NCBI RefSeq assembly: GCF_019703515.2
Contig: NC_059385.1
Coordinates: 27,384,001 to 27,448,000 of the forward strand
DNA from: Myxocyprinus asiaticus
Lineage: Eukaryota > Chordata > Actinopteri > Cypriniformes > Catostomidae
Reading direction: 5' to 3'
Length of the DNA: 64,000 nucleotides
Positions 61,471-64,000 of this stretch are shown piece by piece. Below the pieces are notes generated by a model. It saw only the letters and a program-made list of their open reading frames with translations. It did no database searches and was not told the DNA's origin. A program made the translations under genes and the position numbers. Position 1 is the first letter of the stretch, and each line of letters starts with the position of its first letter.

Positions 61471-61786
61471 GGCGGGTCAAATTTGACCCGAACAGTACGA
61501 ACGGGGGACTGTTTGATAATAACACCTAGACTCATCAAATCTAGTCCAATTTGTGTGTGTGTGTTCAGGTGGCAAGTTTAGAAAAAGTAACAAAGATTTG
61601 TGCCGCTCTCATTAAGGAAGCCATTTTTATAAAAAAAAAATAATTTTTTTTAAAAAAATGATTCAGGTATAAATGACCTGAACAGCGATTAGGGTTTTTT
61701 TAAAATTACTGATTCAACTTTAAAAAAAAAAAAAAAAAAAAACCTGGCAAGAAATCAATCAACAGATGAAAGTATACATAACACAT

Positions 61787-61792
61787 TTTATT
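61787..61792 (-). terminator. nln: nln polyadenylation signal
   Basis: AATAAA on the minus strand, 84 bases past the nln stop codon. It is the nearest canonical signal and would give a short 3' UTR; later signals cannot be excluded. Confidence 0.55.
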
Positions 61793-61876
61793 TAGAATAA
61801 CTTAATTCACTATTTATAATAATAATAATGATGAATACAAATATTCAATTCACTTCCAGTTATTGATATTCCAAAC

Positions 61877-62032
61877 TTAATGAGAATTTTGTTCTGTTAT
61901 TGTTTGGGCGAGTCCTTTACATTGAAAAAATGAGTCCTGGCATGGCTCGCGGCCCAGAAACGTTCTCAAAATATCCATGCCATCCATTGAACCGCCAGCC
62001 TCCAACACCACACGCCTGTATTCCCTGCCCAC
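61877..62032 (-). CDS. nln: nln (neurolysin), last coding exon
   Basis: The exon starts after an acceptor (ATATGCAG then GTGGGCAGG) and encodes 51 residues plus a TAA stop at 61877-61879: VGREYRRVVLEAGGSMDGMD, then ILRTFLGREPCQDSFFQCKG and a short tail. This matches the C-terminus of neurolysin, where a GGSLDGMD-like motif followed by a LxxFLxREPxQ block is characteristic; the relative thimet oligopeptidase lacks the DGMD. Phase 0 fits the preceding exon. The final stretch after the REPCQDSF block differs from the mammalian end I remember. Neurolysin is an M3 zinc endopeptidase that cuts short peptides such as neurotensin; the HExxH exon lies beyond the window. Confidence 0.93.
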   Translation of the reverse strand: MGREYRRVVLEAGGSMDGMDILRTFLGREPCQDSFFQCKGLAQTITEQNSH

Positions 62033-62698
62033 CTGCATATCAAAACACATACAATTACATCATTCATATTACACAAGATAAAGACAGGGATTTTTGCATT
62101 AAAATACTCTTGAAACATAAGCACAAAGCTCAGACCTATACAAAACATGAAGCATTCCTAAAGCCAATTTCCCTGTAGAGCAAACAAATTCATCTTCAGC
62201 AAAAATCATCAAGAAATGTTGCTGTTTAGAAAGTGAAATTTGTGATATTTTCATATGAACTGTACTGCAAAATGCTGAGCATTCAAATGGTGGAATCAAC
62301 TTCCAGATTCATGTTTGAACAATACTATGACTATTATTACAATGCCTACATATACAAATAACTGCATGTGAAATGTTACTTGCAATTAGTTCCATTCCTG
62401 TAATATCTATTATTAAATATAGCATTAATCTATTCCTGTTAGATAATTACTCACGTGTACCACGTGTTGACCACAGCAGTTTAACATATAAGAAACAATA
62501 ATGTACGTCACTCTTGATACCAGTCTGCCAAATGCCTTAAATGGAAATATAGTTATGCAGTTATATCACTCATGTGGTAACTATCAACTACAATAATGAC
62601 TCAGTTCTATCAAAATTCCCCATCATGACAGAGTACAAGCTCTACACAAAAAAAAGTTTTGCTTGTACTTTTTGCAACCAAAATAACAAGGCACAAAC

Positions 62699-62835
62699 CT
62701 TTGGATTCATGATTCCTTCCTTTCTGAATCGACTGAAGAAGATATCCATCGAGTAGACTTCACTCCAAAGATAACTGTAATACTGACCATCATATCCTCC
62801 AGCCAAATGACTGAAACTAGCTGTCATATTTGTGC
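62699..62835 (-). CDS. nln: nln, penultimate coding exon
   Basis: The acceptor is TTCTCCACAG and the donor AAAG then GTTTGT. The 137-nt exon encodes [20 protein letters not shown], then [20 protein letters not shown] and IMNPK. The Gly- and Tyr-rich [11 protein letters not shown] loop is the conserved flexible substrate-binding loop of the M3 family (neurolysin and thimet oligopeptidase). It enters in phase with the previous exon, with a split Gly codon, and leaves in phase 0. No stops or frameshifts. Confidence 0.95.
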
Positions 62836-63145
62836 CTGTGGAGAAAATGTAGAATTAAATATGAAATGAATGCTTCAGAAGCTTGTGTTAATGAAAGTAC
62901 TGATATCAAAAATTGCCCTTTCACCAGTGGTAATTCCATTCCTGATATCAAGGATTAGCATTTTAACTTAATGTAATTGTAGATCTCTATAATTCCTGTT
63001 GTGCATGTGATGAAATATTGAAAGGGCTTGCAATACTGTTATGATTAGCTAACCTCTTCACTTGCGAAATGATTAACAACATCCCTGCCAAGTTGCTACT
63101 CTACAACAATTCCAGATACTGCACTGTTATGGATGTGTTTATGAC

Positions 63146-63274
63146 CTGGTGTGGCTGGGATGCCCAGGATATCTCTGCTGTGCTTGGCAAACTCAGCTGC
63201 AGTATCCGCACTGTCCTTAGTGTGGAGCGATTGATCAGCTTTACTAAGAAGAATCTGCCTGAGGTTCATCAGCC
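63146..63274 (-). CDS. nln: nln, third-last coding exon
   Basis: The acceptor is TTTCTGTCCGCAG and the donor CCAG then GTCATA. The 129-nt exon encodes [20 protein letters not shown], then [20 protein letters not shown] and TPG. This is the conserved helical segment before the Gly/Tyr loop in neurolysin. The [14 protein letters not shown] pattern favours neurolysin over thimet oligopeptidase. The upstream exon would be beyond the window or masked by the LINE inserted in the next intron. Confidence 0.94.
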
Positions 63275-63353
63275 CTGCGGACAGAAACAATAAAAAAAAA
63301 GTGTTAAAGTGATGAATCTACTGTACATATATTTCAATAGAGAATATTTTGGC

Positions 63354-64000
63354 CATATTTTCAGACACTTGCACAGCACTGAATCTGCATTGTTGAAGGT
63401 CACTAATGATATTTTTCTCTCCATGGATTCAGGTTCACCTGTCGTCTTAGTTTTATTAGATCTCAGTGCCGTGTTCAACACTATCGACCATAATATTCTC
63501 CTCAATCGTCTAGAATGTATGGTTGGCATCCAGGGTATGGCCCTCCAGTGGTTTTCCTCCTATCTAAAAGAAAGGACCTTCTCTGTAAATTTAGGTCATT
63601 TTTCTTCTACGTCGGCTCAATTACTGTGTGGTGTCCCTCAAGGGTCAATTTTAAGACCCTTGTTATTTTCACTGTATATGCTTCCTCTGAGCTCTATTTT
63701 TCTGAAGTACAGCATATCTTAACACTGTTATGCTGACGATTCCCAATTTTATTTCCCAGTGAGTGTAGATAAGAAATGTTCATCTGAGAATGCCCTAAAT
63801 TGCTTCAAAGATATTAAACATTGGCTGGCAAACGATTTCTTACAGTTAAATGTACGCAAATCCGAAGTTCTGATTTTAGGTTCCTCCATGTCCTCCTTAC
63901 CTGCCGTGGTTGCCAAGTTAGGTCCTCTGTCGTCGAATGTACAAGATCATGTGAGGAGTCTTGGAGTGATTTTAGACTCCTTGTTACTTTTCAATAAGCA
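63354..64000 (+). pseudogene. L2/CR1-type LINE reverse transcriptase fragment
   Basis: The plus strand reads PVVLVLLDLSAVFNTIDHNI (the first catalytic block, with the usual second Asp changed to Asn), then MALQWFSSYLKERTFSV, then LLCGVPQGSILRPLLFSLYM, and after an in-frame TAA at 63720-63722 continues without frame change into HCYADDSQFYFPVS (catalytic YADD), then DIKHWLANDFLQLNVRKSEV. The order and style fit the L2/CR1 group of non-LTR retrotransposons. A single premature stop, along with the catalytic-block change, suggests a fairly young dead copy. It is inserted antisense in an nln intron and runs off the window. Confidence 0.88.

Overview
The window looks like nuclear DNA from a teleost, most likely a cyprinid-type fish. 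It has AT-rich introns, GT-AG splice sites, tRNA-derived SINEs and many short DNA transposons (hAT-like, Tc1/mariner, TTAA-target, Harbinger-like). It also holds a DIRS-type retroelement and LINE fragments. The species assignment rests on impressions of repeat families and is tentative; the assignment to a vertebrate is secure.

Two protein-coding genes can be recognised, both on the minus strand and both cut by the window edges. At the left edge (1-102) is the first coding exon of erbin (LRR and PDZ protein of the LAP family), with a splice acceptor just upstream of it. At the right (61877-63274) are the last three coding exons of nln (neurolysin, M3 zinc metallopeptidase), with consistent splice sites and phases, a stop codon and a poly(A) signal. 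A probable non-coding first exon and promoter of erbin lies at about 58682-59050, with a strong donor site. If so, 103-58681 is one erbin first intron of about 58.6 kb, and erbin starts about 2.8 kb downstream of the nln 3' end. The order nln then erbin, same strand, matches the order I know from human.

The intron is a museum of nested mobile elements. From left to right: an outer inverted-repeat element holding a Tc1 remnant (1.1-3.0 kb); one hAT-like element inside another (4.2-5.5 kb); a Tc1-type element of almost 4 kb holding a hAT (10.1-14.0 kb); a hAT abutting a TTAA element that holds a SINE (14.2-17.0 kb); a second SINE (18.0 kb); a hAT inside a fold-back TTAA element (19.6-21.5 kb); a hAT with perfect 8-bp duplications (21.7-22.9 kb); a third SINE (24.8 kb); a degenerate DIRS-1-like retroelement with inverted termini (27.1-30.7 kb); a small hAT with perfect duplications (35.6-36.1 kb); larger TIR elements (38.1-43.5 kb); a LINE 3' fragment (44.9-45.6 kb); a four-level nest of elements, one carrying a Myb/SANT-like ORF (47.0-51.1 kb); a minisatellite and inverted Tc1 pieces (54.1-55.1 kb); and a palindromic Tc1 derivative (56.8-57.6 kb). 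An L2-type LINE sits in the nln intron at the right edge.

I saw no prokaryotic-style operon, CRISPR array or new defence system. What stands out is the depth of nesting, two copies of one hAT-like family that differ in an internal tandem array, and a remnant DNA-binding ORF inside one element.
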